Part shown: piece after piece, positions 1-8,859 of the stretch
Layout of the letters: each line of letters begins with the position of its first letter
Position numbering within the stretch: position 1 is the stretch's first letter
Assembly (NCBI GenBank): GCA_937975745.1
Contig: CALJUK010000603.1
Coordinates: 1-14,593 of the forward strand
Direction: 5' to 3'
DNA from: an uncultured Planctomycetaceae bacterium
GTDB taxonomy: Bacteria; Planctomycetota; Planctomycetia; Planctomycetales; Planctomycetaceae
DNA: 14,593 nucleotides
Notes under the pieces: generated by a model
Databases searched by the model: none
What the model was told of the DNA's origin: nothing
Seen by the model: the letters and a program-made list of their open reading frames with translations, nothing else
Program-made: the position numbers and the translations under genes

Positions 1-211
1 ACAGCTCCAGATGGGATGGTCCGCCTGCCATCGTCAGCCAGATAACCCGCTTGGCCTTCTGTGGTAGGGACACATTCGCCCGCGTTCCACCGGCCCCAGC
101 CGCTTGCAGCAGTGACGGATCGAGCAACGATGCCAGCGCAGCACCAAAGACGCCCTGGGAACTCCGTTCCAGAAACTGGCGTCGATGAACAAATGGCAGA
201 AAGCTTGTCAC
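1..211 (-). CDS. DUF1501 family Tat-exported protein, N-terminal fragment (runs off the left edge)
   Basis: Only the first 70 codons are in the window. A GTG at 209-211 is chosen as start because AGGA lies six bases upstream and the first residues lead into a twin-arginine motif (RRQFLERSSQGVFGAALASLL spans about residues 9-29), followed by an Ala-rich segment. The reading frame then gives KAKRVIWLTMAGGPSHLEL, which matches the opening of the mature domain of DUF1501 proteins (alkaline-phosphatase/sulfatase-like fold, function unproven). The stop of the PSD1-type gene upstream is 26 bases away on the same strand. The DUF1549/1553 plus DUF1501 pair is a standard planctomycete arrangement, so the two are probably co-transcribed and both act outside the cytoplasm. 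The lower-case coding potential is continuous to base 1. The biochemical role of DUF1501 is unknown. Confidence 0.85.
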   Translation of the reverse strand, partial: MTSFLPFVHRRQFLERSSQGVFGAALASLLDPSLLQAAGAGGTRANVSLPQKAKRVIWLTMAGGPSHLEL

Positions 212-237
212 AGCGTATCCTGGCTTACGACGAATGG

Positions 238-2802
238 TTATGGGCGTGTGATCGTCTCGTGCAGGTTCAGCAGCACTCGCGCAACGTGAGTCCAGGCGGC
301 CAACTCCGCCTTGTCGAGCGAATCGGGCACGGGCGTTTGTCCGACGCTCAGCAGCTTGGCAGCGGCGTCCGTATTCTCGTGGTAGGCTACCTGATGCTTC
401 GCCAGAAGACTCTCGACCGTCTTGAGTTCTTCCGGCCGCGGATCTCGCTGGAGCGCCTGCTGCCAGGCCCAGGAGATCCGTTCGCGGGTCGTCCCGTGGC
501 ACTCACTCAGAATGCGGGCGGCGAAGACCCGCGAGGCTTCCACATACGTGGGATCATTCAACAGCACGAGCGCCTGCTGTGGGATGTTCGACCGGCTCCG
601 TTCGGCGGTACATTCTTCGCGACTGGGGGCATCAAACGCCAACAGACTGGGATGCAGAAACGACCGCTGCCACCACGTATACAGACCCCGGCGATGTTGC
701 AATTCGCCGGTGTCCGCCACGTAGGTTCGCCTCGGAAAGTTAAGGTTCTCCCAATAGCCTTCGGGCTGGTACGGCTTGACGCTGGGACCGCCGATCTCGG
801 GCGAGAGAAGACCTGCAAAGGAGAGTGAATAATCACGGACCAGCTCGGCATCCATCCGGAAAGGGGTCTGCCGGGCGTATTCACGATTGTACGGATCGGC
901 TGCCAACAGCTCGGGCGTGGCTGTGGAGACCTGCCGATAGGTCTGGCTGCTGACAATGACACGAACCATGTGCTTGAAGTCCCAGCCGGAATCCATGAAC
1001 TCGCATGCAAGCCAATCGAGAAGTTCAGCATTGCGGGGCGGCTCTCCTTGTGCCCCCAGGTCATCGAGCACCTTACTGAGGCCGGTTCCGAAGAGTTGCT
1101 GCCAGAGGCGGTTCATCACGGTCCGCGCGGTCAGCGGGTTCTCGCGTGAGACAAGCCAGCGGGCCAAGTCCAATCGGCTGAGCGAACGGTCTCCAAAGTC
1201 CGGCTGAGGCAAATAATGAGGCAGCGCCGGCTGGACGACTTCGCCGCTCTCGTCCATCCAGTTGCCGCGGGGAAGAATGCGGACCGTCCGCAGGTTGGGC
1301 GCATTCGAAGCACTCACCAGGCATTTGGGCAGAGAATTGTAATAGGCGTTGCGTTCCTGCTCGGCCTTGGCGAACGCGTCGAAGTCGGCCTGACGCGACG
1401 AATCAACGTACGTCCGATAGTAGGCCTGAATGGCCTCCTTTTCCTTCGAATTGCGTTGGCCGGTGCCTTTCTTCAGCGCATCGACGGCAGCCTGCGCGGC
1501 TTTCTTGGCAGCGTCCGGGGCCTGGGACTCTTCGGCGAGCTCCGGAAGATTCACGCCGTCGGCAGCCAGTTTAGTTTCCCATTCAACCTGAGCCGCGTCG
1601 AGCATTGCGGCTGCCTCGTCGCGAAGCTTGCGTGCCTCGGCCAGTTTGGCATCCAACTCTGCCAGATGCTGTCGTTCCGATTCCGAAGCGACAATCATGC
1701 CATCCTCGCGGCGACCAATCACCGGTTCTTTAATGTCGGCGAAGAACGCTGCCAGAGAGTAGAAGTCCCGCATTGTGAACGGGTCGAACTTGTGGTCGTG
1801 GCATTGCGCACACCCGGTCGTCTGTCCCAACCAGACGGCACCGATCGCCCGAACACGATCGGTCAGCATCCGGGCTTCGTAGTCTTTGGCCTGCGCGCCC
1901 CCTTCTTCCGTACTGAGCAGCAGCCGATTGAATGCCGAGCCAACACGCGTTTCCATCGTGGCATCGGGAAGCAGGTCGCCGGCAATCTGCTCGATGGTGA
2001 ATTGATCGAACGGCTTGTTCTTGTTGAAACTTTCGATCACCCAGTCACGGTACGGCCAGACATTGCGTGGAACGTCGCTGTGATAACCAATCGTGTCGGC
2101 ATATCGAACGACATCCAGCCAGCCGATGGCCATTCGCTCGCCAAAGTGCCGATTCGCCAACGTCCTGTCGACCAGCCGTTCGTACGCGCCCGGCTTGTCG
2201 TCGGCTTCAAACGCAGCTACTTCGGCGGGAGTGGGCGGAAGCCCGAGCAAATCGCTGTCAAGCCGGCGAATCAATGTCCGCCGGTCCGCCTCGGGCGAGG
2301 CCTGCAGTCCGATTTCTTTCAGCCGCCGCTGTACCAGAAAATCGACACCGTTGACACCCGCGGGAATGTTGGCCTTCACAGGCAGCTCGTAAGCCCAATG
2401 GCGCTGGTACTCCGCTCCTTCGGCAATCCAGCGTTTGAGAATTTCCTTCTGTTCATCGGTCAGATGCTTGTTCGACTCGTCCGGCGGCATCTTCAGATCG
2501 ACATCGTCGCTGAGAATCCGCTCGACAAGTGAACTCTCGGCCGGATTGCCCGGCGTGACGGCTCCGGTTTCGACGGCCGATTCCCGCAGATCGAGCCTGA
2601 GGTCCGCCTTCCGTTGCTTCTCTTCGGGCCCGTGACAGAAAAAACAGTTATCCGACAGAATCGGCCGAACGTCCCGGTTGAATTCGTTCTTGCTGTCCGC
2701 CGACGCCGGCGCCGTCAGGCAGTACGCGGAAGCGGCAATCATCAGTGTGATCAGGTTGCGAACCATCCTGAGGAACGGGCGGGACGCCGATTTGTAGATC
2801 AT
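238..2802 (-). CDS. PSCyt1-DUF1549-DUF1553 (PSD1-type) cytochrome-like secreted protein
   Basis: This 854-residue protein has the full planctomycete PSD1 architecture. A signal peptide occupies about residues 1-36 (hydrophobic run, Ala-rich end). PSCyt1 follows, with the haem-binding motif CFFCH at 53-57 and the typical context FNRDVRPILSDN before it. DUF1549 runs from about 137 to 360 and ends in a second haem motif, CAQCH at 331-335, followed by DHKFDPF. A charged, Ala/Glu/Lys-rich stretch at about 370-485 is probably coiled coil. DUF1553 runs from about 530 to the end, with VLDDLGAQGEPP and SSQTYRQ as family hallmarks. The length is within the usual 750-1100 range, and no extra carbohydrate-binding module is seen. 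It is likely periplasmic, haem-binding and possibly redox-active; substrate and partners are unknown. The DUF1501 gene downstream on the same strand is its usual companion. It diverges from the symporter operon across a 655-base gap. Confidence 0.93.
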   Translation of the reverse strand: MIYKSASRPFLRMVRNLITLMIAASAYCLTAPASADSKNEFNRDVRPILSDNCFFCHGPEEKQRKADLRLDLRESAVETGAVTPGNPAESSLVERILSDDVDLKMPPDESNKHLTDEQKEILKRWIAEGAEYQRHWAYELPVKANIPAGVNGVDFLVQRRLKEIGLQASPEADRRTLIRRLDSDLLGLPPTPAEVAAFEADDKPGAYERLVDRTLANRHFGERMAIGWLDVVRYADTIGYHSDVPRNVWPYRDWVIESFNKNKPFDQFTIEQIAGDLLPDATMETRVGSAFNRLLLSTEEGGAQAKDYEARMLTDRVRAIGAVWLGQTTGCAQCHDHKFDPFTMRDFYSLAAFFADIKEPVIGRREDGMIVASESERQHLAELDAKLAEARKLRDEAAAMLDAAQVEWETKLAADGVNLPELAEESQAPDAAKKAAQAAVDALKKGTGQRNSKEKEAIQAYYRTYVDSSRQADFDAFAKAEQERNAYYNSLPKCLVSASNAPNLRTVRILPRGNWMDESGEVVQPALPHYLPQPDFGDRSLSRLDLARWLVSRENPLTARTVMNRLWQQLFGTGLSKVLDDLGAQGEPPRNAELLDWLACEFMDSGWDFKHMVRVIVSSQTYRQVSTATPELLAADPYNREYARQTPFRMDAELVRDYSLSFAGLLSPEIGGPSVKPYQPEGYWENLNFPRRTYVADTGELQHRRGLYTWWQRSFLHPSLLAFDAPSREECTAERSRSNIPQQALVLLNDPTYVEASRVFAARILSECHGTTRERISWAWQQALQRDPRPEELKTVESLLAKHQVAYHENTDAAAKLLSVGQTPVPDSLDKAELAAWTHVARVLLNLHETITRP

Positions 2803-3457
2803 CGAGAAAGCTCCAATTCAAACTGGAGGGACCGTGTGACGCATTCGTCCGCTGCTGTGTTCCCGTAGATTCCGGCAGTGGGAACACAATCACAACAGGC
2901 GCTGGCAGCTTCTGTGAAGTCGATGCGGCAGGGCAAACTGGCTGCCGCTTCCGGGTGGGACACTGGATCGGTGCGGCGGGCCAATGGAACTGCCGCCCGG
3001 GACGAGCAGACTCTATTGGCCGACATTCAGGCATGGCATGGAACCCTTTTTATCTTCCCGAGAATGATCCGGTCGGTCAAGCAGTAAGTTGACGGTGTTC
3101 GCTCTCACAGCCCCTCTCGTGTCAATTTCCGTAGACCGCTATCAGACACACTCGCCGCCGCTTAGAATGCAGTTCAAACCTTGTAAAGAATGGTCGGCCA
3201 CACTGTGCGAAAAATGACCGAAGAACGGCCCGATTGGGGAAGCCAACCGCCGACGACAAGTCGCCCGTGACGATCCGTCCGGACCGCGTCGGGATGACTT
3301 CCCCCGAAAGATCACGCTGCATGCAACACGCGGGCGAACTGCCGCCCGCAAGTTGCAGTCCGTCAACGAACCTGGTGAGTCACTGACGGCGGGACCTTCG
3401 GCCAAGCCAAGTCACATACTTGTCATGACTGACAACAACCAATCTGCCGGGAGCGTC
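2803..3457. other. Long divergent intergenic region
   Basis: About 655 bases separate the start of the PSD1-type gene (minus) from the preferred start of the symporter (plus). I found no convincing coding sequence on either strand; the open frames here have no recognisable motif. It should hold promoters for both operons. One weak minus-strand candidate is TTGACC (complement of 3075-3080) followed about 20 bases later by GATAAA, roughly 260 bases upstream of the PSD1-type start. The spacing is poor, so I do not call it a promoter. I see no strong hairpin or terminator. Confidence 0.5.
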
Positions 3458-4912
3458 ATGCGATCGCTCGATCTGACCGTGCTTGTCGTCTACGTCGCCG
3501 GTGTTGTTGCCTTCGGCTGCTGGTTCGCACGGCGAAGTCAGACAACGGACGAGTTTACCGCGGCGGGCGGAAGACTTCCCAGTTGGGCCATCGGCCTGTC
3601 ACTGTTCGGCACGTACCTGTCGAGCAACACGTTCATCGGGAACCCGGGCAAGGCATTCTCGTCCAACTGGAGTTTCTTCGTTTTCGGGCTGACAATTCCA
3701 CTGGCCGCCTGGATCGCGTCCCGCTGGTTCCTGCCGTTCTATCGGAAGTCCGGACACATCTCGGCGTACTCGCATCTTGAAGAACGGTTCGGCCCCTGGG
3801 CCAGAACGTACGCGGTGATCTGCTATCTTCTGACGCAGGTCAGCCGAACCGGAACAATCATGGTGGGTGTCGCGATCGGCCTGCACGCTGTCACCGGCTG
3901 GGATGTGCGAGCCATCATCGTCGCGACAGGTGTTCTGGTCACGGCGTACACGCTGACTCTGGGAGCGATCGTCGTCGTGGGTGTCCTGTGGTTCGGTGAA
4001 CCAACCGGAACCGAGATTCTGGCACGCGCCTGGCGTTCGGATAAGTTTTCGCTCGGCAGTTTTTCGTTCGACCTGACCCAACCCACTTTCTGGGCGGTTC
4101 TGGTGTTCGGAATTTTCATCAATCTGACTAACTTCGGAATCGACCAGAATTACATCCAGCGCTATCACACCGCCCGTTCGCTGGCCGATGCGCGCCGTTC
4201 GCTCTGGCTGGGGACAGTCACATACATTCCCGTCTCGGCCCTGTTCTTTCTGATCGGCACGCTGCTGTGGGGCTTCTACCACGCGGACCTGCACACGGGC
4301 GAGATGGCCGAGCTGGAAGCACTGCGGGCTTCCACCAACCGACCGGCTGGCGACAATGCCTTGCCGCATTTCATGGCCAATCACCTCCCCCCGGGAGTGG
4401 GAGGCCTGATGGTCGCGGCGTTGTTCGCAGCCGCCATGAGCACAATTGACACCAGCCTGAACAGTTCGGCAACAATCACGCTGAAGGACATTTTTCACAA
4501 GCGAGTTTCGGGCGACCCCGCGAAGTCGGAAATGCGCATTCTGCGTCTCTCGACACTGTTCTGGGGAGTCGTCGGAACATCGGTGGCGTACGTCCTCACC
4601 TATGACAGCAGCAACATTCTGGACGTCTGGTGGACTCTCTCAGGAGTTTTCGCTGGCGGAATGCTGGGTCTGTTTCTCTTGGGACAAATCGCACAGCGAA
4701 CCACGGGCTCGGCCGGCGCAATCGGCGTTGCCGTGGGCGTGCTCATCATCGCCTGGATGTCCTTTGCGAATGCCTCCTGGATGCCGGACCGCCTCCGGTC
4801 TCCGCTCGACGGCCTGTTAACCGTGGCTGTAGGAACGCTGAGCATCCTCCTCACGGGACTGCTCGTAGCCCGGCTGCAATTGCATCTCTGCAGGAACACG
4901 ACCCATGGCTGA
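3458..4912 (+). CDS. Sodium:solute symporter (SSS family), with apparent internal deletion
   Basis: This is a 484-residue multi-pass membrane protein of the sodium:solute symporter family, of the type often linked to sialic acid or other sugar-acid uptake. The ATG at 3458 is preferred: GGGAG sits four bases upstream and the product opens directly into TM1 (about 7-24). Earlier candidates (ATG 3425, TTG 3353) add hydrophilic residues and lack a good ribosome site. Family landmarks include GLSLFGTYLSSNTFIG (46-61), SGHISAYSHLEERFGPWARTY (about 98-118), NFGIDQNYIQRYHTAR (225-240) and the Na-site helix GLMVAALFAAAMSTIDTSLNS. At residues 163-170 the text jumps from AYTL to TLGAIVVVG. Homologues, as I recall them, carry about 18 residues there, including a GG-x-x-AV-x-TD-x-x-Q segment, so the protein may be inactive. 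Its stop overlaps the next gene's start by 8 bases (ATGGCTGA), showing a coupled operon. The substrate is inferred from its neighbours. Confidence 0.88.
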   Translation: MRSLDLTVLVVYVAGVVAFGCWFARRSQTTDEFTAAGGRLPSWAIGLSLFGTYLSSNTFIGNPGKAFSSNWSFFVFGLTIPLAAWIASRWFLPFYRKSGHISAYSHLEERFGPWARTYAVICYLLTQVSRTGTIMVGVAIGLHAVTGWDVRAIIVATGVLVTAYTLTLGAIVVVGVLWFGEPTGTEILARAWRSDKFSLGSFSFDLTQPTFWAVLVFGIFINLTNFGIDQNYIQRYHTARSLADARRSLWLGTVTYIPVSALFFLIGTLLWGFYHADLHTGEMAELEALRASTNRPAGDNALPHFMANHLPPGVGGLMVAALFAAAMSTIDTSLNSSATITLKDIFHKRVSGDPAKSEMRILRLSTLFWGVVGTSVAYVLTYDSSNILDVWWTLSGVFAGGMLGLFLLGQIAQRTTGSAGAIGVAVGVLIIAWMSFANASWMPDRLRSPLDGLLTVAVGTLSILLTGLLVARLQLHLCRNTTHG

Positions 4913-5819
4913 ACCACTCAAAGGAATCGTGCCCCCGCTGGTGACACCACTCCAGAATCGCGACTCGCTGGACGAGCCGGGGCTTGAACGACTGATCGAA
5001 CATGTGATTGCCGGCGGCGTGTCCGGCTTGTTTATTCTCGGGACAACCGGCGAAGCCCAAAGTCTGAGCTATCGCCTACGCCGCGAGTTGATCACGCGTG
5101 TCTGTCAGCAGGTCCAGAACCGATTGCCTGTGCTCGTGGGAATTACAGACACCGCGTTCGAAGAGTCTCTCCATCTGGCCCGATTTGCGGCCGATGCCGG
5201 AGCCACTCAACTGGTGCTGTCGACTCCATACTACTTTCCCGCCGGCCAGACAGAATTGACCGAATACATTCGTCATCTAGTTCCGTAACTCCCCCTTCCC
5301 CTGATGCTCTACAATATGCCGTCGCTGACCAAGGTCTGGTTCGAGATCGAGACACTGCGTCAGTTGGCCGAACTGAGGGGGATTGTCGGTATGAAGGACA
5401 GCAGCGGCGACATCGACTATTTCGCGAAGCTGGTCGGACTCCGCACACTCCGACCAGACTGGACGTTTTTCATGGGCCCCGAACATCTGCTCGCCAAGGC
5501 CGTCACGCTGGGAGGCGATGGCGGGGTCTGCGGCGGCGCCAACATCTTCCCCCGCTTGTTCGTCGAGACCTATCGGGCGGCCTCAACGGGCGACGAGCCG
5601 GAACTGGCCCGGTTGCAATCTCAGATCGATTCGTTACAGCGGATCTACGAGATCGGCAAATACGCATCCCGGCATATCAAAGCGACAAAAAGTGCACTCT
5701 CCGTTCTAGGGATCTGTCGCGACTTCCTGGCTGAGCCGTTTGACCACTTCAAGCCACCCGAACAAAGCCGCGTGGCAGCAATTCTCGAAGCACTCAAAGC
5801 CTCCGGACGGACCGCATGA
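4905..5819 (+). pseudogene. DapA/NanA-family lyase (N-acetylneuraminate lyase / dihydrodipicolinate synthase-like), interrupted by an in-frame stop
   Basis: One continuous frame of about 303 residues, the family's usual length, is broken by TAA at codon 128 (5286-5288). Before it lie GIVPPLVTPL, the GTTGE pyruvate-binding motif (46-50) and STPYYFPAG. Directly after it, in the same frame, come LPLPLMLYNMPS, with the catalytic Tyr in LYNMPS, and GMKDSSGD, with the Schiff-base Lys. At the stop position homologues normally have Gln or Glu (LVP-x-LPLP), so a single CAA or GAA to TAA change explains it. The first product would lack the catalytic Lys; a restart at ATG 5304 has no ribosome site. Start ATG 4905 overlaps the symporter's stop and has AGGA eight bases upstream. 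The 3' end overlaps the next gene by ATGA. When intact, the enzyme would cleave or form a 2-keto acid with pyruvate. NanA-like activity is favoured by context, but DapA-family substrates cannot be assigned from sequence. A sequencing error or read-through is possible. Confidence 0.88.
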
Positions 5820-8758
5820 AAACTCAACTCTGTTGTCTGACGATTCTCCTGTTTTGCTCTTCAGTCCATGCGGACCTGGAACCGCTTCGTTACAACAACC
5901 CCGGATTGAAAGTCGACTTGGGCGTCGGGCTGTGGGCTTGGCCGCTCCCCATGGACTTCGACGGTGACGGAGACATGGATCTTGTCGTCTCGTGTCCCGA
6001 CAAACCGTCCAACGGACTGTACTACTTCGAGAATCCAACCCAGGACCCGTCGGTCAAATGGCCCGTCTTCAAACCCGGTGTCCGCCTCGGTCCCACGGGG
6101 CATAACGTTCAAGTCAGCTACGTCGACGGCGAGCCACGCGTCCTGAAAGAAAACTTCGAATTTTCACGCTTCAAGACCGACGGCCTGGCGAACGGCGGGA
6201 TAAAGATTTACCCGACATCCAACATTCACGCTGGCAGTACCCGGGCTCGCATGTGGCGGTATGTGGATTGGGAAGGAGACGGCGATCAGGACCTGGTCGT
6301 CGGCATCGGCGATTGGAGCGACTACGTCTGGGACCAAGCCTACGATGCCCAGGGGCGCTGGCGAAACGGCCCATTGCATGGCTGGGTCTACTTGATCGAA
6401 AACCTCGATGGTCGCTACTCCAACACACCACGAAAGATTCATGCCGGTGGGGCCCCCATCGACGTTTACGGCTGGCCTTCGCCCAACTTTGCCGACTTCG
6501 ACGGTGACGGCGATCTCGATCTGCTCTGCGGCGAATTTCTGGACGGCTTCACCTACTTCGAGAACATCGGCACGCGAGACGAACCAACATACGGATCCGG
6601 GTTTCGGTTGAATGCTGCCGACGGCAAGCCGCTGGTCATGCACCTGCAGATGATCACGCCGACGGCCTTTGACTGGGACCGGGACGGGGACTTCGACCTC
6701 ATCGTCGGTGACGAAGACGGCCGGGTAGCCTTGGTGGAGAATGTCTCTCCCCAAAACACAACATCACCCGTGTTCAACCCGCCCGTCTACTTCCAACAGG
6801 AAGCCGACACACTGAAGTTTGGCGCTCTCGTGACACCGTACGCCCACGACTGGGACGGCGACGGTGACGAAGACCTCATCTGTGGTAACACGGCCGGCAA
6901 TATTGCCGTCTTCACCAATCTGAATGGAATGGGAACCCAATGGACGGCCCCCGAACTATTGCAGTCTGACGGCAAGGTCTTCCGCGTGATGGCTGGTTCC
7001 AACGGCTCGATTCAAGGCCCGGCCGAGGCCAAATGGGGCTACACCACACTCTCTGTTGCCGACTGGGATGGGGACGGCCGGGACGATGTGTTGTACAACT
7101 CGATCTGGCCTCGCATTCAGCTGTTGCGAAATACTCCGGATGGCTTCACAGAACAGCCACTCCCATTCTGGACAAAGGAGTCCCCCCCGAAATGGTACTG
7201 GTGGCACACCACAGCCGAGAATCTGCAGACGCAATGGCGGACAACGCCGCTGGCAACCGATTTCGACGGCGACGGACAGCTCGATCTGGTCATTCTCGAT
7301 CAGGAGGGTTACCTCACCTGTCACAGCCGTTCGAACGATCAAACTCGGATATTTGTCGATGAAGACAACAAGCCGCTGCGACTGAATCATCATTCCGCCG
7401 GACGCAGTGGCCGCGTGAAGCTCGACGTCGTCGATTGGGACAGTGACGGCCGACTCGACATTCTCGTCAATTCCGAGAACGCGGCATGGTACCGCAATTG
7501 TGAAACGCGGGACGGCAAGATCGTGCTGAAGAAGGTCGGTAATCTTGCCAAGCGAAACGTGGCAGGCCATACATCGAGCCCGACAGCATGCGACTTTGAC
7601 AACGACGGCAAGCCGGATCTTGTCGTCGGAGCGGAGAACGGCCGGATCTACTTCATCAAGCACGACGACTGCATCGCTTATTCTGCACCGCAAATCACCG
7701 CCCGCGAACCAACGCCGCCGCCCACCCCGCGGTTTGCTGGCCTGGTCACCGAAGAGTTCATTTACGAGCGGGCTCCCTTTCCCCAATGCCACGCCTCAAC
7801 TCTTTGCGAGACACCTCGCGGACTGGTGGCCGCCTGGTTCGGCGGTACGAAAGAAAAGAGTCCCGATGTCGGCATCTGGGCCAGCTACCACGACGGTTCC
7901 AGTTGGTCGGCACCAAGAGAATGGGCCAATGGCATTCAGCACAACGGACTCCGCCACCCCTGTTGGAACCCGGTTCTGTTCCAACCTCCCGGCGGTCAAC
8001 CGACGATGCTCTTCTTCAAAGTCGGGCCCGATCCGCAGTCGTGGTGGGGCGAAGTCGTGGTCAGCTACGATTTCGGCCGTTCGTTCCGTAACCGCCGCCG
8101 CCTGCCAACGGGCATTGATGGTCCGGTTCGCTCGAAACCGACATTGCTGGCCGACGGGACTCTGCTGTGCCCTTCGTCCACTGAACATGACGGCGACTGG
8201 CGATTCCACTTCGAGCGTCTGCTCGACCTCGAACACCCCGAGTTGGGAACATCGTGGCAGCGAACCGAGCAGGAACAACAGGAGTTTCAGGTCATCCAAC
8301 CGACCTTACTGACCCACACTGATGGAACGCTGCAATCACTGCTGCGATCCAAGCACGGACGAATTATCGAAAGTTTCTCGACCGACAACGGCCAAGGCTG
8401 GTCACAACTCACCAAGACCGCGCTTCCCAACAACAATTCGGGGATTGAGGCACTCACACTCCATGACGGCCGCTTTCTGCTCCTCTACAACCACATCGGT
8501 GAGGACGAGGCTCGTACCAATGGCTGGGGTCGCCGGAACGCGCTCCACCTGGCCATCAGCCAGGATGGACGGGAATGGAAGGCTGCCGCCATCATCGAGC
8601 AAGCCGACAAGGGGGAGTTTTCTTATCCCGCGATGATCCAGACCAGCGACGGCCTCGTCCACATGACATTCACCTGGAATCGGCAAAAGGTGAAGCACAT
8701 CGTGGTCGATCCCGCGCAGATTGAGATCGGAAAGGTTCTCGGCACGGATGCCTGGTAG
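5816..8758 (+). CDS. Secreted VCBS/FG-GAP repeat protein with C-terminal sialidase-like (BNR) domain
   Basis: A 980-residue protein. A short signal peptide (about residues 1-19, MKTQLCCLTILLFCSSVHA) directs export. Residues about 40-620 hold nine calcium-binding motifs of the DxDGDGxxD type, starting near 47, 151, 227, 286, 345, 417, 482, 540 and 593. These are typical of VCBS/FG-GAP repeats that build an integrin-like beta-propeller. A Pro-rich linker (PTPPPTPRF, about 632-640) leads to residues 644-970, which resemble predicted exo-sialidases of the BNR_2/COG4692 type. AWFGGTKE (673-680) opens that domain, and Asp-box-like motifs occur at SYDFGRSF (750-757), STDNGQGW (855-862) and SQDGREW (915-921). 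The ATG overlaps the stop of the lyase gene (ATGA), so it is the last gene of the operon. Likely role: binding and cleaving a sialylated or other acidic glycan at the cell surface. Sialidase specificity is inferred; BNR folds also occur in other glycosidases and lyases. No lesion was seen. Confidence 0.85.
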   Translation: MKTQLCCLTILLFCSSVHADLEPLRYNNPGLKVDLGVGLWAWPLPMDFDGDGDMDLVVSCPDKPSNGLYYFENPTQDPSVKWPVFKPGVRLGPTGHNVQVSYVDGEPRVLKENFEFSRFKTDGLANGGIKIYPTSNIHAGSTRARMWRYVDWEGDGDQDLVVGIGDWSDYVWDQAYDAQGRWRNGPLHGWVYLIENLDGRYSNTPRKIHAGGAPIDVYGWPSPNFADFDGDGDLDLLCGEFLDGFTYFENIGTRDEPTYGSGFRLNAADGKPLVMHLQMITPTAFDWDRDGDFDLIVGDEDGRVALVENVSPQNTTSPVFNPPVYFQQEADTLKFGALVTPYAHDWDGDGDEDLICGNTAGNIAVFTNLNGMGTQWTAPELLQSDGKVFRVMAGSNGSIQGPAEAKWGYTTLSVADWDGDGRDDVLYNSIWPRIQLLRNTPDGFTEQPLPFWTKESPPKWYWWHTTAENLQTQWRTTPLATDFDGDGQLDLVILDQEGYLTCHSRSNDQTRIFVDEDNKPLRLNHHSAGRSGRVKLDVVDWDSDGRLDILVNSENAAWYRNCETRDGKIVLKKVGNLAKRNVAGHTSSPTACDFDNDGKPDLVVGAENGRIYFIKHDDCIAYSAPQITAREPTPPPTPRFAGLVTEEFIYERAPFPQCHASTLCETPRGLVAAWFGGTKEKSPDVGIWASYHDGSSWSAPREWANGIQHNGLRHPCWNPVLFQPPGGQPTMLFFKVGPDPQSWWGEVVVSYDFGRSFRNRRRLPTGIDGPVRSKPTLLADGTLLCPSSTEHDGDWRFHFERLLDLEHPELGTSWQRTEQEQQEFQVIQPTLLTHTDGTLQSLLRSKHGRIIESFSTDNGQGWSQLTKTALPNNNSGIEALTLHDGRFLLLYNHIGEDEARTNGWGRRNALHLAISQDGREWKAAAIIEQADKGEFSYPAMIQTSDGLVHMTFTWNRQKVKHIVVDPAQIEIGKVLGTDAW

Positions 8759-8859
8759 CAGACCGGTATGGCCGCCCCCTTCGAGGCCCGTGGACCGATT
8801 GCAAGTCAATCACGCAGTCACCTGCGCGGACCAGGATCCTCTGCCCGTTGACGATCGGC

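Noticed and set aside
61..828. 255-residue open frame on the plus strand
   Set aside because: It lies antisense to the end of the PSD1-type gene and the DUF1501 start, has no family motif, and is explained by high-GC shadow coding.
1216..2532. 438-residue plus-strand open frame
   Set aside because: It is antisense to the PSD1-type gene, whose two haem motifs and domain hallmarks are unmistakable. The plus-strand translation has no recognisable domain.
3599..4498. 299-residue minus-strand open frame
   Set aside because: It is antisense to the symporter and rich in Arg, Gln and Glu without motifs.
5304..5819. Second half of the lyase as an independent gene
   Set aside because: It starts mid-domain, has no ribosome site, and continues the exact frame of the first half, so it is treated as one interrupted gene.
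6956..7792. 278-residue minus-strand open frame over the VCBS region
   Set aside because: It is the mirror image of the repeated DxDGDG codons, not an independent gene.
8759..8859. Candidate terminator between the convergent sialidase-like and Tat genes
   Set aside because: I could not find a stable stem followed by a T-run on either strand.
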